Below, piece by piece: positions 35,663 to 45,364 of a stretch of DNA of 64,000 nucleotides. Origin of the DNA: Sulfitobacter maritimus (GTDB lineage Bacteria > Pseudomonadota > Alphaproteobacteria > Rhodobacterales > Rhodobacteraceae). A model generated the notes under the pieces. The model saw only the letters and a list, made by a program, of their open reading frames with translations. It had not been told where the DNA came from and ran no database searches. Made by a program: the position numbers and the translations under genes. The DNA lies in NCBI RefSeq assembly GCF_013346665.1, contig NZ_JABVBB010000021.1:248001-312000 (forward strand), read 5' to 3'. How positions within the stretch are numbered: position 1 is the first letter of the stretch; each line of letters opens with the position of its first letter.

Positions 35663-36997
35663 TCAGAGATAGTCCGACCGCTGCAATCCGTATTTCGCCA
35701 TTTTTTCGTTCAACGTGCGCCGTGGCAGGCAAAGCTCATCCATCACACTGGCGATTGAGCCTTTGTGTCGGCGCATGGTGTTGTCGATCAGCATCCGTTC
35801 GAAGGCTTCGACGTATTCTTTCAACGGCTTGCCTTCTGTCGTCATCACGGGCTGCATCTCGTCGTGATCGCTCATCAAAAGCGAGGCGATGGTGCCGGAG
35901 CCTCGGCGAGATTGCAGCACCGCGCGTTCTGCAACGTTGATCAACTGACGTACATTGCCGGGCCACGGCGCTTGCAGCAGTTGAGCCGCTTCCTGAGCGC
36001 TCACCTGAGGGGCTTCGCAGCCGTATTCGTCCGCAAACTGATCGCTTAGGCGGGTGAAGAGCGTCAAAATGTCCTCACCACGCTGGCGCAGCGGTGGCAC
36101 GGTAATCCGCAGCGCAGCCAGACGGTAGAACAGATCAGACCGCAAGGCATCTTCAGAGGTGCGGCCTGCTTCTTGCAAGTTCGATATTGCGACGATGCGC
36201 GTCTCAGCCGGGGTGCCCTGCTCGTTGATCGCGCTCAGCAGCCGCGCCTGAAGGCTTTCGGAAAGGGCTTCGATATCCTCAAGCACCAACGTGCCGCCGC
36301 GTGCTTCTTCTATGGCAGGTAGCTGCGCATCCTCAGGCTGCATCGGGCCGAACAGCCGCTTAGCCAATGCGTCTTCCTCCAAGGCACCACAGGACACGAG
36401 GACGAACTTCTTGCCGGCCCGGCTGCCAACGGCGTGCAGTGCATGGGCGACCAGCGTTTTGCCAGTGCCGGTCTCCCCGTCAATGAGCACGTGACCGTCC
36501 GCTTGACCGAGGTCAAGAATATCCTCGCGCAAACGTTCCATCACTGGCGACTGGCCGATCAGCTTTTTCATCAACTGGCCGCCATCAGACAATTCCCGCC
36601 GCAGGGCGCGGTTGTCCATCACCAAACGGCGCGCATTGGTCGCTTTCTTGGCCAACTCGCTCATTCGGTCGGGGTTAAAAGGTTTCTCCAAGAAGTCGAA
36701 CGCGCCGACGCGCATCGCCTCTACCGCCATGGGGACATCACCATGTCCAGTGATCATAATCACCGGCAGGGCCGAGTCGCTGCCCATCAGCTTTTTCAAA
36801 AACTGCATCCCGTCCATTCCCGGCATCTTGATGTCAGAAATGACGATGCCCGGATAATCGGGGCCAAGCGTCTTTAACGCGTCTTCGGCGCTGCCGAAGG
36901 TCTCCGTGTCATAGCCCGACAGGGCCAGCCATTGGCTGATCGACTGTCGCATGTCTTGTTCGTCGTCAACAATCGCGATTTTCATTGCCTGAGCCAT
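35663..36997 (-). CDS. dctD: DctD-like response regulator without the GAFTGA loop
   Basis: 444 aa: receiver domain (phospho-acceptor D55 in SDIKMPG; GHGDVPMAVEAM), AAA+ domain, and Fis-type HTH (SIASVMDELCLPRRTLNEKM). Walker A is intact (GETGTGKT). However, the segment between SCGALEEDALAKRLFG and EARGGTLVLEDIE is short and lacks GAFTGA, and Walker B reads LVLEDIE rather than LFLDEI. Sigma-54 remodelling is therefore doubtful. It pairs with the DctB kinase gene 4 nt upstream, suggesting C4-dicarboxylate sensing; no dctPQM genes are in view. The start at 36997 follows CGGAG. Confidence 0.88.
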   Translation of the reverse strand: MAQAMKIAIVDDEQDMRQSISQWLALSGYDTETFGSAEDALKTLGPDYPGIVISDIKMPGMDGMQFLKKLMGSDSALPVIMITGHGDVPMAVEAMRVGAFDFLEKPFNPDRMSELAKKATNARRLVMDNRALRRELSDGGQLMKKLIGQSPVMERLREDILDLGQADGHVLIDGETGTGKTLVAHALHAVGSRAGKKFVLVSCGALEEDALAKRLFGPMQPEDAQLPAIEEARGGTLVLEDIEALSESLQARLLSAINEQGTPAETRIVAISNLQEAGRTSEDALRSDLFYRLAALRITVPPLRQRGEDILTLFTRLSDQFADEYGCEAPQVSAQEAAQLLQAPWPGNVRQLINVAERAVLQSRRGSGTIASLLMSDHDEMQPVMTTEGKPLKEYVEAFERMLIDNTMRRHKGSIASVMDELCLPRRTLNEKMAKYGLQRSDYL

Positions 36998-37001
36998 GCG
37001 T

Positions 37002-38762
37002 TCACTCCGCCGCTTCAATCTTCGTTTCATCTGCCAAGATAGGCAGTTGCATTTCAAACACCGCGCCACCGTTTTGGCCGTTGCGCGCTGTCAGCCGTCC
37101 GCCGAGGTCGTTTACGATCCCCGATGATATGGCAAGACCCAGCCCAACACCATCGCCGGGCTGTTTGGTCGTGTAGAAAGGTTCAAACAGCGCATCCAAG
37201 TCCTCGATACCCGGGCCATTGTCACGCACCGTTAATGTCGCCGTTTCCCCCGCTGATAGTATAATGTCTACCTGCGGGTTTCGTTCCGATTTAGTCGCAT
37301 CTAACGCATTTCGCAGCAAATTCACCAAAACTTGTTCGATCCGCATACGGTCACCCATCACCATGACGGGGGTGTCGGGCAGGATACGACTGATTTCGAC
37401 CTGACGCTGGCGCAACTGTGGCTCCATCATGGATAGCGAAGACGCCAGTGCGGCCCCCATATCGACGGGCGAGAAGGCCTCCTGCCCCTTACGGGCATAG
37501 GATTTGAGCTGCCGCGTGATCGCGCCCATACGTTCGATCAGGTCGTCAATACGCCCGAAAGAGGACAGCGCCTCATCTTGACGGTTGCGCTGTAGCAGCA
37601 GCCGCGCACCCGCCAAATAGGTCTTCATCGCGGCCAGAGGTTGGTTCAACTCATGGCTCACGGCGGCGGACATTTCCCCCAAGGCCGCAAGTTTCGAAGA
37701 TTGCTCCAAGGTTTGCTCGGCCACTGCAAGGGTCTGCTGCACGCGTTTGCGCTCAGCAATCTCGCGTTGCAGGGCAAGGTTCAGGGAACGCAGCTTGGCC
37801 GATTCCCGTTGGAAAATCGCAAGACGCCCCGCCGTGCGCCGACTAAGGAAATAGAAGGCCAACGCCAACAGGATGGCAAAACCCATAACCTCCAGCGCCA
37901 GCACGCCATTCACCTTTTCACGCACCGAGGCATAGGTGGTGTAGCTGCTCATTCGCCAACCGCGGAACGGAATACGGCTTTCCAACCGCATCACCGCTTC
38001 GCCTTGCAGATAGGCATCTGGCGGCAAAGCGGTCCAATCAGTGGTGGCTTGAATGGCGCGTTCAATGGCGCTTTGCGGGGTGTGGTTGGACAGCGCTTCG
38101 GGTTCGGTCAAGCCACGCCAGCGGGGTTCGGTTGCCAGAATAATCTCGCCGGTGCTGTTCATAACGATCACTGCGTCAGAAATGCCCGCCCAGGCCCGCT
38201 CGAACTTTTGCAAATCCACTTCAACCGCGATCACGCCAAGCGTCGTACCGCCCGACTGAATCCGCCGGGAATAGAGAAAGCGGTAACCCCCCTGCTCGCG
38301 TTCAATCGTCGAAAAGATCGTCGCGTTGGACCGGATGGCATCGACAAAATAGGCTTCGGACTTATGCGCGGAGCCGAGCTTGTTGCGGTCTGTGGCCGCA
38401 ACCGTGCGCCCGTCGATGTCATAGAGCATCAAGGACGCGGCTCCGATCTCTTCTACAAACGAAATCAGCCGTTGTGTAGAGAGCGAATAATCCGCTGATT
38501 GTAGCGCGCCGATCAATGTCGGGTCACGGGCAAGCAGTTGCGGCACGATGGCGTTCTGCCGTAGCTCTGCCAGCAGGTTGCCACTATAAAGCGCGATGCG
38601 CAGTTCAGCGCGATTGCGGGTGCTTTCCGTAAAACGGTCCGTCAGCAACTTATTGGTGATCGAGATCGTGACCACCGCCAAGACCATCAAAAGACCAATG
38701 GCAATCCGCACCCGCCAAGAGACGGCCATGGTATTTCGAAGGGTTCGAGATGCATCGCTCAT
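37002..38762 (-). CDS. dctB: DctB-like sensor histidine kinase
   Basis: 586 aa. Two transmembrane helices (about 18-38 and 285-305) frame a periplasmic double-PAS-like sensor domain (RVDs such as SLMLYDIDGRTVAATDRNKLG). A coiled coil leads to the phosphoacceptor box SHELNQPLAAMKTY; the N-box is LLRNALDATK and the G-boxes are DNGPGIED and GVGLGLAIS. This is the DctB layout for C4-dicarboxylate sensing. Operon with dctD. Confidence 0.9.
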   Translation of the reverse strand: MSDASRTLRNTMAVSWRVRIAIGLLMVLAVVTISITNKLLTDRFTESTRNRAELRIALYSGNLLAELRQNAIVPQLLARDPTLIGALQSADYSLSTQRLISFVEEIGAASLMLYDIDGRTVAATDRNKLGSAHKSEAYFVDAIRSNATIFSTIEREQGGYRFLYSRRIQSGGTTLGVIAVEVDLQKFERAWAGISDAVIVMNSTGEIILATEPRWRGLTEPEALSNHTPQSAIERAIQATTDWTALPPDAYLQGEAVMRLESRIPFRGWRMSSYTTYASVREKVNGVLALEVMGFAILLALAFYFLSRRTAGRLAIFQRESAKLRSLNLALQREIAERKRVQQTLAVAEQTLEQSSKLAALGEMSAAVSHELNQPLAAMKTYLAGARLLLQRNRQDEALSSFGRIDDLIERMGAITRQLKSYARKGQEAFSPVDMGAALASSLSMMEPQLRQRQVEISRILPDTPVMVMGDRMRIEQVLVNLLRNALDATKSERNPQVDIILSAGETATLTVRDNGPGIEDLDALFEPFYTTKQPGDGVGLGLAISSGIVNDLGGRLTARNGQNGGAVFEMQLPILADETKIEAAE

Positions 38763-38798
38763 TGGGTCAATCTATGCCCTGAGGCCGATGCGCTCAAG

Positions 38799-39467
38799 TC
38801 ACGCCGTTGCGAGCGCGCCGGTCAAGCTGCGAAACAGAGCTAAACCGTCGATCCCACCATGTACTGGATCAGCCGCCCGCTCGGGGTGCGGCATCATGCC
38901 CAAGACACGCCGGTTTTCCGACAGGATACCCGCGATATCGTCCTGCGCGCCATTGGGGTTTTCGGCATAGCTAAAGGCCACCCGATCCTCACCGCGCAGC
39001 CGCGCGATGGTCTCGGCATCGGCAAAATAGTTGCCATCGTGATGCGCGATTGGGATGTCGATGATCTGTCCCGCCGTATAGTCGCTGGTGTAATCACTGG
39101 CGGTAGTTTCCACCTTCAGACCGATGGTCTTGCAGATGTACTTCAGCCCCGCGTTGCGCAGCAGCGCACCGGGCAGCAGGCCGGTTTCCGTCAACACCTG
39201 AAAGCCGTTGCAGATCCCAAGCACATAACCGCCGCGTTCCGCATGGGCAGCGACACTGCGACAGACCGGAGATTTCGCCGCAATCGCCCCACAGCGCAGG
39301 TAGTCCCCATAGGAGAACCCGCCGGGGATGCCCACGATATCAACGCCTTGCGGCAGTTCGCTGTCCTTGTGCCAAACCATTGACACCTTGGCGCCCGCAG
39401 CTTTGAAAGCCACGGCAAGGTCACGGTCGCAATTGGACCCGGGAAAGACAACTACCGCTGCATGCAT
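38799..39467 (-). CDS. purQ: FGAM synthetase, glutaminase subunit
   Basis: 222 aa class I glutamine amidotransferase. The nucleophile is C86 in GICNGFQ; the His/Glu pair is in MMPHPERA. It supplies ammonia to PurL in step four of purine synthesis. Its ATG overlaps the purS stop (TGATG). purL is not in the window. Confidence 0.95.
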   Translation of the reverse strand: MHAAVVVFPGSNCDRDLAVAFKAAGAKVSMVWHKDSELPQGVDIVGIPGGFSYGDYLRCGAIAAKSPVCRSVAAHAERGGYVLGICNGFQVLTETGLLPGALLRNAGLKYICKTIGLKVETTASDYTSDYTAGQIIDIPIAHHDGNYFADAETIARLRGEDRVAFSYAENPNGAQDDIAGILSENRRVLGMMPHPERAADPVHGGIDGLALFRSLTGALATA

Positions 39468-39697
39468 CAGCCCAGCTCCACCGAATAGGATTCGATCACC
39501 GTATTGGCCAAAAGCTTTTCGCACATGGCGGTCACATCAGCCTCGGTCGTGCCCTCGGCGAGGTCCAGCTCAATCACCTTGCCCTGACGCACACCGTTCA
39601 CCCCGTCAAAGCCCAAGGCTCCGAGCGCGTGGCGGACAGCTTCGCCCTGAGGGTCGAGCACCCCGTTCTTCAGCATCACATGCACCCGTGCTTTCAT
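39467..39697 (-). CDS. purS: FGAM synthetase subunit PurS
   Basis: 76 aa; [20 protein letters not shown] and [16 protein letters not shown] are typical of PurS, the small subunit joining PurL and PurQ where PurL is the short form. It sits between purC and purQ with a 1 nt overlap to purQ. Confidence 0.95.
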   Translation of the reverse strand: MKARVHVMLKNGVLDPQGEAVRHALGALGFDGVNGVRQGKVIELDLAEGTTEADVTAMCEKLLANTVIESYSVELG

Positions 39698-39745
39698 GGC
39701 GCGACACCCCTTTGTAACATCTGCAAATTGAACGGCGAAGCCGCG

Positions 39746-40507
39746 TTAGTTGATCAGCGTCGGTTTTGACACCGGCGCGTTGTTCTTGGGCATAACGCCC
39801 AGACGTTTGGCCACTTCGGTATAGGCATCGGTAAGCGAGCCCAGATCGCGGCGGAACACGTCCTTGTCGAGCTTCTGGCCGGTTTCGATGTCCCACAGAC
39901 GACAGCTGTCGGGGCTGATCTCATCGGCGACGATCAGGCGCTGAAAGTCACCATCGTAAACACGGCCAATCTCGATCTTGAAATCCACCAGCTTGATGCC
40001 GACGGCCATCATCACGCCGGACATAAAGTCATTGACCCGCAGCGCGAGGCTCAGGATATCGTCCATGTCTTGCTGGCTGGCCCAACCGAAGGCGGCGATA
40101 TGCTCTTCGGTGACCAGCGGATCGCCAAGCGCGTCGTCTTTGTAGCAATACTCGACAATCGGGCGCGGCAGTTGCGTGCCTTCTTCGATGCCAAGGCGCT
40201 TGGACATGGAACCGGCAGCATAGTTGCGCACGATCACTTCCAGCGGAATAATCTCAACCTGACGGACGAGTTGCTCGCGCATGTTCAGGCGTTTGATGAA
40301 ATGCGTCGGCACGCCGATGTTGTTCAGCCCGGTCATAAAGAACTCAGACAGGCGGTTGTTCAACACGCCCTTGCCCTCGATCGTGGCTTTCTTCTCGGCG
40401 TTAAAGGCCGTCGCATCGTCTTTGAAATATTGCACGATGGTACCGGGCTCAGGACCTTCATAGAGGATCTTTGCCTTGCCTTCGTAGATCTTGTTGCGCC
40501 GGGCCAT
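39746..40507 (-). CDS. purC: SAICAR synthetase
   Basis: 253 aa. It joins CAIR and aspartate in purine synthesis. Motifs: [13 protein letters not shown] (ATP loop), [15 protein letters not shown] and VDFKIEIGR, then [16 protein letters not shown] 40507 ([13 protein letters not shown]) is favoured: GGAAAGG lies 6 nt upstream, whereas it touches the alternative ATG at 40513. It heads purC-purS-purQ. Confidence 0.96.
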   Translation of the reverse strand: MARRNKIYEGKAKILYEGPEPGTIVQYFKDDATAFNAEKKATIEGKGVLNNRLSEFFMTGLNNIGVPTHFIKRLNMREQLVRQVEIIPLEVIVRNYAAGSMSKRLGIEEGTQLPRPIVEYCYKDDALGDPLVTEEHIAAFGWASQQDMDDILSLALRVNDFMSGVMMAVGIKLVDFKIEIGRVYDGDFQRLIVADEISPDSCRLWDIETGQKLDKDVFRRDLGSLTDAYTEVAKRLGVMPKNNAPVSKPTLIN

Positions 40508-40671
40508 GGGCATCCTTTCCAACAGGGGGCCGGGAACATCCCCGCCGCTTGCGCTTCTCTTAGTGCAACCACTCTGATGCTGCAAGCGGGGCGCATGCTT
40601 TCCCCGCGCCCTTGTGCGAAGGTCGGTGCAACCGCATATTAAACTGATGACAACAACCGCTGGAGCGTCCG

Positions 40672-40989
40672 ATGAGTAGCTTTGATGACCGCCTGAACGC
40701 CTTTGAAAGTAAATTCGCCCATGACGCTGACATGCAGTTCCGCGCAGAGGCGCGGCGCAACAAACTGCTAGGCCTTTGGGCGGCGGAGCTTCTGGGAAAA
40801 TCCGGCAGCGATGCCGAAGATTACGCCAAAGAGGTCGTGCGCTCGGACTTTGAAGAGGCCGGTGACGAGGACGTGTTCCGCAAGGTCTCAGGCGATCTGG
40901 GCGACAAGGCCGATGAGGCCACCATTCGTGCCAAGATGAAAACGCTGACTGCCGAGGCCAAAGCGCAGCTCATGCGCGAGGTGGAATGA
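40672..40989 (+). CDS. DUF1476 protein, F1-ATPase zeta inhibitor subunit
   Basis: 105 aa, nearly all helical, starting [20 protein letters not shown], the signature of the alphaproteobacterial zeta subunit characterised in Paracoccus. It blocks ATP hydrolysis by F1FO-ATPase. Monocistronic, with a strong terminator 47 nt downstream. Confidence 0.9.
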   Translation: MSSFDDRLNAFESKFAHDADMQFRAEARRNKLLGLWAAELLGKSGSDAEDYAKEVVRSDFEEAGDEDVFRKVSGDLGDKADEATIRAKMKTLTAEAKAQLMREVE

Positions 40990-41035
40990 CATAGCCTGCG
41001 CAAGACTGCGTAAGTTGCGTTAAATTGGACTAAGA

Positions 41036-41070
41036 AACCCCGCCTTTCGCCGTCGGAAGGCGGGGTTTTT
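41036..41070 (+). terminator. Intrinsic terminator after the zeta-subunit gene
   Basis: An 11 bp perfect stem AACCCCGCCTT/AAGGCGGGGTT (41036-41046 with 41057-41067) with a 10 nt loop and TTTTT run. Confidence 0.95.
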
Positions 41071-41146
41071 CCATTTGGGCGCCCGTGCCTTAACCGTTTA
41101 GACGCGCCCTCTGCCCTAGTCTCGCCGGACTTAGGTGAGGGTGAAC

Positions 41147-43030
41147 ATGGATTGGTTGAATGTAACAAGGCAGCGGGCGTTGTCGCGCATGATGCGGGTC
41201 GGTCTGCCGCTGGGGGTCACGGCGCTGGCCTTGTGGCTGCTGGCGCGTCAGATTGCGGGCGTAGATGTACGGGCCATCACGGGGACCATGTGGCAAGTCT
41301 CAGCCGGGCAAATCCTTGGGGCGCTTGGCCTCACGGCGCTAAGCTTTGCGGCCATCGGGCGCTATGACCTTGTGGCGCATCGGCATTTTCAAAGCGGGAT
41401 CGATGATAAATCAGCCAGCCGCAGCGGCATTGCAGCGGTGGCATTGGCGCAAACGCTTGGTTTTGGTCTATTGACCGGGGCGCTGGTGCGCTGGCGGATG
41501 TTGCCCGACCTCACTCTGACCACGGCGATGCGGCTATCAGGCTTCGTTTGCCTATCGTTTCTCGGAGCGCTTGCACTCGTTACCGCTGCGGCCTGCCTGA
41601 TTCTGCCCGCGCCGAAAGGGGCATTGTTGCCTGCACTTGGCCTTCTTATCGCGCTCCCGCTGATGATTTGGCTTTTGCTTCGTCACCCCATTCTTCGGTT
41701 TGGTCGGCTCACTTTGCGGATGCCCAGCCTTACAGCGGTTTCGGCCATTCTTTTCTGGGTCGCTTTGGATACCACCGCAGCGGCGGCAGCCTTCTATCTA
41801 CTGTTGCCTGCAAGCGGGCCGGATTTTGGCACTTTGCTGCCCGTCTTTCTAATCGCATTCGGTGCGGCGCTGCTGTCTGGTGCGCCGGGGGGCGTGGGAC
41901 CGTTTGAACTGGCGCTTCTGTCGCTGCTGCCACAAGTTCCCACCGCAGATCTCTTGGCAGCCATCCTGATGTTTCGCGGGGTCTATTATGCGTTGCCAGC
42001 GGTCATCGCTTTGGCCGCCTGTGCGGCACCGCGCCGCGCCACCCCAGTTGCACGCGCGTCGGTCCAGCCAGCGCGTCGGTCTATGCTTTGGCAAGCGCCC
42101 CGTGCCGAGGTCGGGGTGATCCGACAGAATGGCGGCACCGTCATCGCCCGCCAAGGTGCGGCTATGGCCGTCTGGCCCACAGCGCAGAGCTGCGTGGGGC
42201 TTTTTGATCCGGTAATGGGGGATATGGTCGACCTGTTGCCAGCCCTGCAAGAAACGGCGCAGCGCACCAATAAGCAGCCCTGCCTATACAAAGTCAGCGC
42301 CCCCGCCGCACTCACTGCACGCCGAGCGGGTTGGATTGTGATGCGGATTGCGCAGGAAGCGGTGCTTGCCCCATCGACCTTTAATCTTAACACGCCCGCA
42401 CGTCGCGGCCTGCGGCGCAAACTTCGGCAGGCGGCGAAGGCGGGTGTTGAGCTGCAAGACGCGGGGCTGCTCCCGTTGCGGGAGATGGCAGAGGTTGACC
42501 GCGCGTGGCAAAAACGCCGGGGCGGCGCACGGGCCGGGTCGATGGGGTGTTTTTGCCCTAACTACGTGGCCGGTCAGCGCGTGTTTCTGGCCTATCGAGG
42601 GGGTCACCTGCTGGGCTATATCAGCTTTCATGTCTCGGCGCATGAATGGTGCCTCGACCTGATGCGCAGCGCCGATGACGCGCCGGATGGCATGATGCAC
42701 GCGCTGGTTTACAAGGCTCTACAATCCGCCGCTGCGGCGAAGGTTGCGCGGGTTAGCCTTGCAGCCCTTCCTGACCTTCTCGGAAGCGAAAAAGGGGCAT
42801 TCGCGCGGCCTTGGGCCGCCCTTATGGCACGCTATAACGCAGATGGGTTGCGCCAGTTCAAGGCCAGCTTTGCCCCCCACTGGCAGCCGCTCTACGCCGC
42901 TGCACCAAACCGCTTAGCGCTCTGGCTGTCTCTCACCGATATTGCCCGCGCCATTCATTGTCCGGCGCCACTTAGCCCGGCTCATAATGAAGATGAATAT
43001 AATGAGGTTGCCCCCATAATTGCATCGTGA
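41147..43030 (+). CDS. MprF-like integral membrane protein (LPG-synthase membrane domain plus DUF2156)
   Basis: 627 aa. Residues about 1-300 hold eight or more transmembrane helices with the flippase-like motifs SFAAIGRYD and LSGAPGGVGPFE. Residues about 310-610 are a DUF2156 GNAT-like domain (LNTPARRGLRRKLRQAAKAG; FLAYRGGHLLGYISF; PDGMMHALVYKAL). MprF proteins add amino acids to phosphatidylglycerol and flip the product; the specificity here (Lys, Ala or other) cannot be read. ATG 41147 has GAGG 6 nt upstream; GTG 41135 is less likely. Confidence 0.82.
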   Translation: MDWLNVTRQRALSRMMRVGLPLGVTALALWLLARQIAGVDVRAITGTMWQVSAGQILGALGLTALSFAAIGRYDLVAHRHFQSGIDDKSASRSGIAAVALAQTLGFGLLTGALVRWRMLPDLTLTTAMRLSGFVCLSFLGALALVTAAACLILPAPKGALLPALGLLIALPLMIWLLLRHPILRFGRLTLRMPSLTAVSAILFWVALDTTAAAAAFYLLLPASGPDFGTLLPVFLIAFGAALLSGAPGGVGPFELALLSLLPQVPTADLLAAILMFRGVYYALPAVIALAACAAPRRATPVARASVQPARRSMLWQAPRAEVGVIRQNGGTVIARQGAAMAVWPTAQSCVGLFDPVMGDMVDLLPALQETAQRTNKQPCLYKVSAPAALTARRAGWIVMRIAQEAVLAPSTFNLNTPARRGLRRKLRQAAKAGVELQDAGLLPLREMAEVDRAWQKRRGGARAGSMGCFCPNYVAGQRVFLAYRGGHLLGYISFHVSAHEWCLDLMRSADDAPDGMMHALVYKALQSAAAAKVARVSLAALPDLLGSEKGAFARPWAALMARYNADGLRQFKASFAPHWQPLYAAAPNRLALWLSLTDIARAIHCPAPLSPAHNEDEYNEVAPIIAS

Positions 43031-43069
43031 CATCAGGCGCAGTCTAAACGTCCCCAAAAGGAGCATCCT

Positions 43070-44083
43070 ATGAGCAACGCATTCACCGATCTTCTGGCAG
43101 AGAAAGGTACGTTGCTCGCCGACGGTGCGACAGGCACAAACCTGTTCAACATGGGGCTGATGTCAGGCGATGCGCCTGAGTTGTGGAACACGGATGAGCC
43201 ACAAAAGATCACCAAGCTCTATCGCTTTGCGGTGGATTCGGGCAGTGATCTTTTCCTGACCAATTCTTTCGGTGCCAATGCGGCGCGGCTCAAACTGCAC
43301 GATGCGCAGGCCCGCGTGCATGAGCTTAGCCGCGTCTCTGCCGAACTGGCGCGCGAGGTCGCGGACACCGCCGGGCGCAAGGTGCTGGTGGCTGGGTCTG
43401 TGGGGCCGACGGGCGAGATCATGGAGCCGGTCGGCACCCTGACCCATGCGCTTGCGGTCGAGATGTTCCATGAGACCGCCGATGGGCTGAAAGCCGGTGG
43501 TGCTGACATTGGCTGGCTGGAAACCATCAGCGCCCCGGAAGAATACCGCGCCGCCGCCGAGGGCTTTGCGCTGGCGGGGCTCGACTGGTGCGGCACGATG
43601 AGCTTTGACACTGCCGGACGCACGATGATGGGTCTGACCTCCGAAGGCATGGTTGATCTGGTGCATGGACTGGACAATACGCCGCTGGCTTACGGGGCCA
43701 ACTGTGGCACAGGGGCGTCTGACCTGCTGCGCACGGTACTTGGTTTCGCCTCCAAGGGCGGCACGCTGCCGATCATTTCCAAGGGCAATGCGGGCATCCC
43801 TAAATATGTCGAAGGGCATATTCACTATGACGGCACACCAGAACTCATGGCGCGTTATGCGATTATGGCCCGCGATGCCGGGGCCAGCATCATCGGCGGC
43901 TGCTGCGGCACCCTGCCCGAGCATCTGGTCGCCATGCGCGCTGCGCTCGACAGCACGGAAAAAGGCCCCGCCCCTACGCTGGAACAGATTGCCGAAGAGA
44001 TCGGCCCGTTTTCGTCCGACAGCGACGGCACGGACGGCAATGGCCCCACCCGCGGCCCACGGCGTGGGCGTCGTCGTGCCTAA
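43070..44083 (+). CDS. bmt: Homocysteine S-methyltransferase (betaine-homocysteine methyltransferase type)
   Basis: 337 aa. The zinc-binding cysteines of the Hcy-methyltransferase barrel are in YGANCGTG and IIGGCCGTLP. The start has LLADGATGTNLFNMGL, and LTNSFGANAARL matches the homocysteine site. AAAGGAG precedes the ATG. The C terminus adds a disordered basic tail (RGPRRGRRRA). In relatives it may use betaine, or work with a separate corrinoid protein as a split methionine synthase; a corrinoid gene lies 1.3 kb downstream. Confidence 0.88.
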   Translation: MSNAFTDLLAEKGTLLADGATGTNLFNMGLMSGDAPELWNTDEPQKITKLYRFAVDSGSDLFLTNSFGANAARLKLHDAQARVHELSRVSAELAREVADTAGRKVLVAGSVGPTGEIMEPVGTLTHALAVEMFHETADGLKAGGADIGWLETISAPEEYRAAAEGFALAGLDWCGTMSFDTAGRTMMGLTSEGMVDLVHGLDNTPLAYGANCGTGASDLLRTVLGFASKGGTLPIISKGNAGIPKYVEGHIHYDGTPELMARYAIMARDAGASIIGGCCGTLPEHLVAMRAALDSTEKGPAPTLEQIAEEIGPFSSDSDGTDGNGPTRGPRRGRRRA

Positions 44084-44086
44084 GTG

Positions 44087-45163
44087 TCAGAACAGGCTCA
44101 ACTGATCCGTTTTCACTTGGGGTGGGCGGAACAAATCACACCGCAGCGGCACGCCGCTGCGCGTCAATCCCAAACGCTTCACCGCCAAGTCAAACCGCTG
44201 CGCCACCATCTGCGCATAAGGCCCCTCGCCCCGCATCCGACGGTGCCACGCCGCGTCATATTCCTTGCCCCCATGCATATCGCGCAGCCGCGCCATGATC
44301 CGCTCGGCCCGGTCGGGGTAATGTTCGGCCAGCCAGTCTTGCACCAGGGGGGACACTTCACGCGGCAGCCGCAACATGCTCCAACTGGCATGACGCGCAC
44401 CCGCATCGCGACCCGCGGTCAAAATCGCCTCCAACTCCGGGTCCGTCAAAGCCGGAATCATGGGCGACGCCATAACGCGCACCGGCACGCCTGCCGCTGA
44501 CAAATGCCGGATCATCTGCAATCGCCTTTTCGGTGCCGGCGCGCGTGGCTCCATCAGCCGGCTCAATTTTGCATCCAACGTGGTGATAGAGATCCCCACC
44601 GCCGCAAGTCCTCGCGCGGCCATATCGCTTAAGATATCGGTGTCTCGCTCAATCAGGCTGCCCTTGGTGACGATGGCCACCGGGTGATTGGCCTGCGATA
44701 GAACCTCCAGACAACGGCGCATGATTTCATGCGTCTTTTCGATCGGTTGGTAGGGATCGGTATTGGTGCCAATGGCGATGGGGGCCACGGCATAGCGCTT
44801 TGACCGCAGCTCCCGCGCCAGCACATCAGGCGCATCGGGCCGCGCGACAAGCTGGGTTTCAAAATCGAGCCCCGGCGACAGACCTAGGTAGGCATGGCTC
44901 GGTCGCGCAAAACAGTAAACGCAGCCGTGTTCGCAGCCGCGATAGGGATTGATTGATCGGTCAAAGGGCAGATCGGGCGAGCGGTTGTAGGTGATCATCC
45001 GGCGCGGCACTTCAATGCTGGTCTGCGTGCGCAACACCGGCAATTCATCTTCGCGCGCCCAACCATCGTCCTCAGCCACCCGTCTATGACGCTCAAATCG
45101 GCCAGCATCATTGCTGCGTGCCGCCCGGCCCAAGACCCGAAAACGCTGATCCTCTTTATCCAT
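44087..45163 (-). CDS. Radical SAM protein, PA0069/SplB-like family
   Basis: 358 aa. The [4Fe-4S] motif is CEHGCVYCFAR (CxxxCxxC), followed by IAIGTNTDPYQPIEK and the SAM barrel. Only a family-level call is possible; no substrate is known to me. It converges on bmt with only 3 nt between the stops. ATG 45163 is chosen by analogy to a conserved start of the charged segment; ATG 45181 is an alternative, neither with a ribosome site. Confidence 0.82.
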   Translation of the reverse strand: MDKEDQRFRVLGRAARSNDAGRFERHRRVAEDDGWAREDELPVLRTQTSIEVPRRMITYNRSPDLPFDRSINPYRGCEHGCVYCFARPSHAYLGLSPGLDFETQLVARPDAPDVLARELRSKRYAVAPIAIGTNTDPYQPIEKTHEIMRRCLEVLSQANHPVAIVTKGSLIERDTDILSDMAARGLAAVGISITTLDAKLSRLMEPRAPAPKRRLQMIRHLSAAGVPVRVMASPMIPALTDPELEAILTAGRDAGARHASWSMLRLPREVSPLVQDWLAEHYPDRAERIMARLRDMHGGKEYDAAWHRRMRGEGPYAQMVAQRFDLAVKRLGLTRSGVPLRCDLFRPPQVKTDQLSLF

Positions 45164-45271
45164 GAAAGAAGGGTAGAACATTTCGCGAACACGCGCAAGT
45201 ATCGGCGCTCAAACCCTTGTCCTTACACCGCAAAATAAGATAGTTTCAGCCGAACACGTCGCGCAAGGCGT

Positions 45272-45295
45272 GGACCATGTCGCAAACCGTGGTCC
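45272..45295 (+). other. Leader hairpin upstream of the corrinoid protein gene
   Basis: GGACCATG/CGTGGTCC, 8 paired positions with an 8 nt loop, about 70 nt before the ATG. No U-run follows. It could be part of a structured leader; I could not match it to a known riboswitch. Confidence 0.25.
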
Positions 45296-45364
45296 CGCCC
45301 GACACGTTTCGTGAGATAAGGGCGGAAGTGCCTAGCACCTGCATGCCCAGCAGAAGGAAATACC

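Noticed and set aside
43031..43069. SAM-II riboswitch before the homocysteine methyltransferase gene
   Set aside because: The gap is only 39 nt and lacks the conserved SAM-II core.
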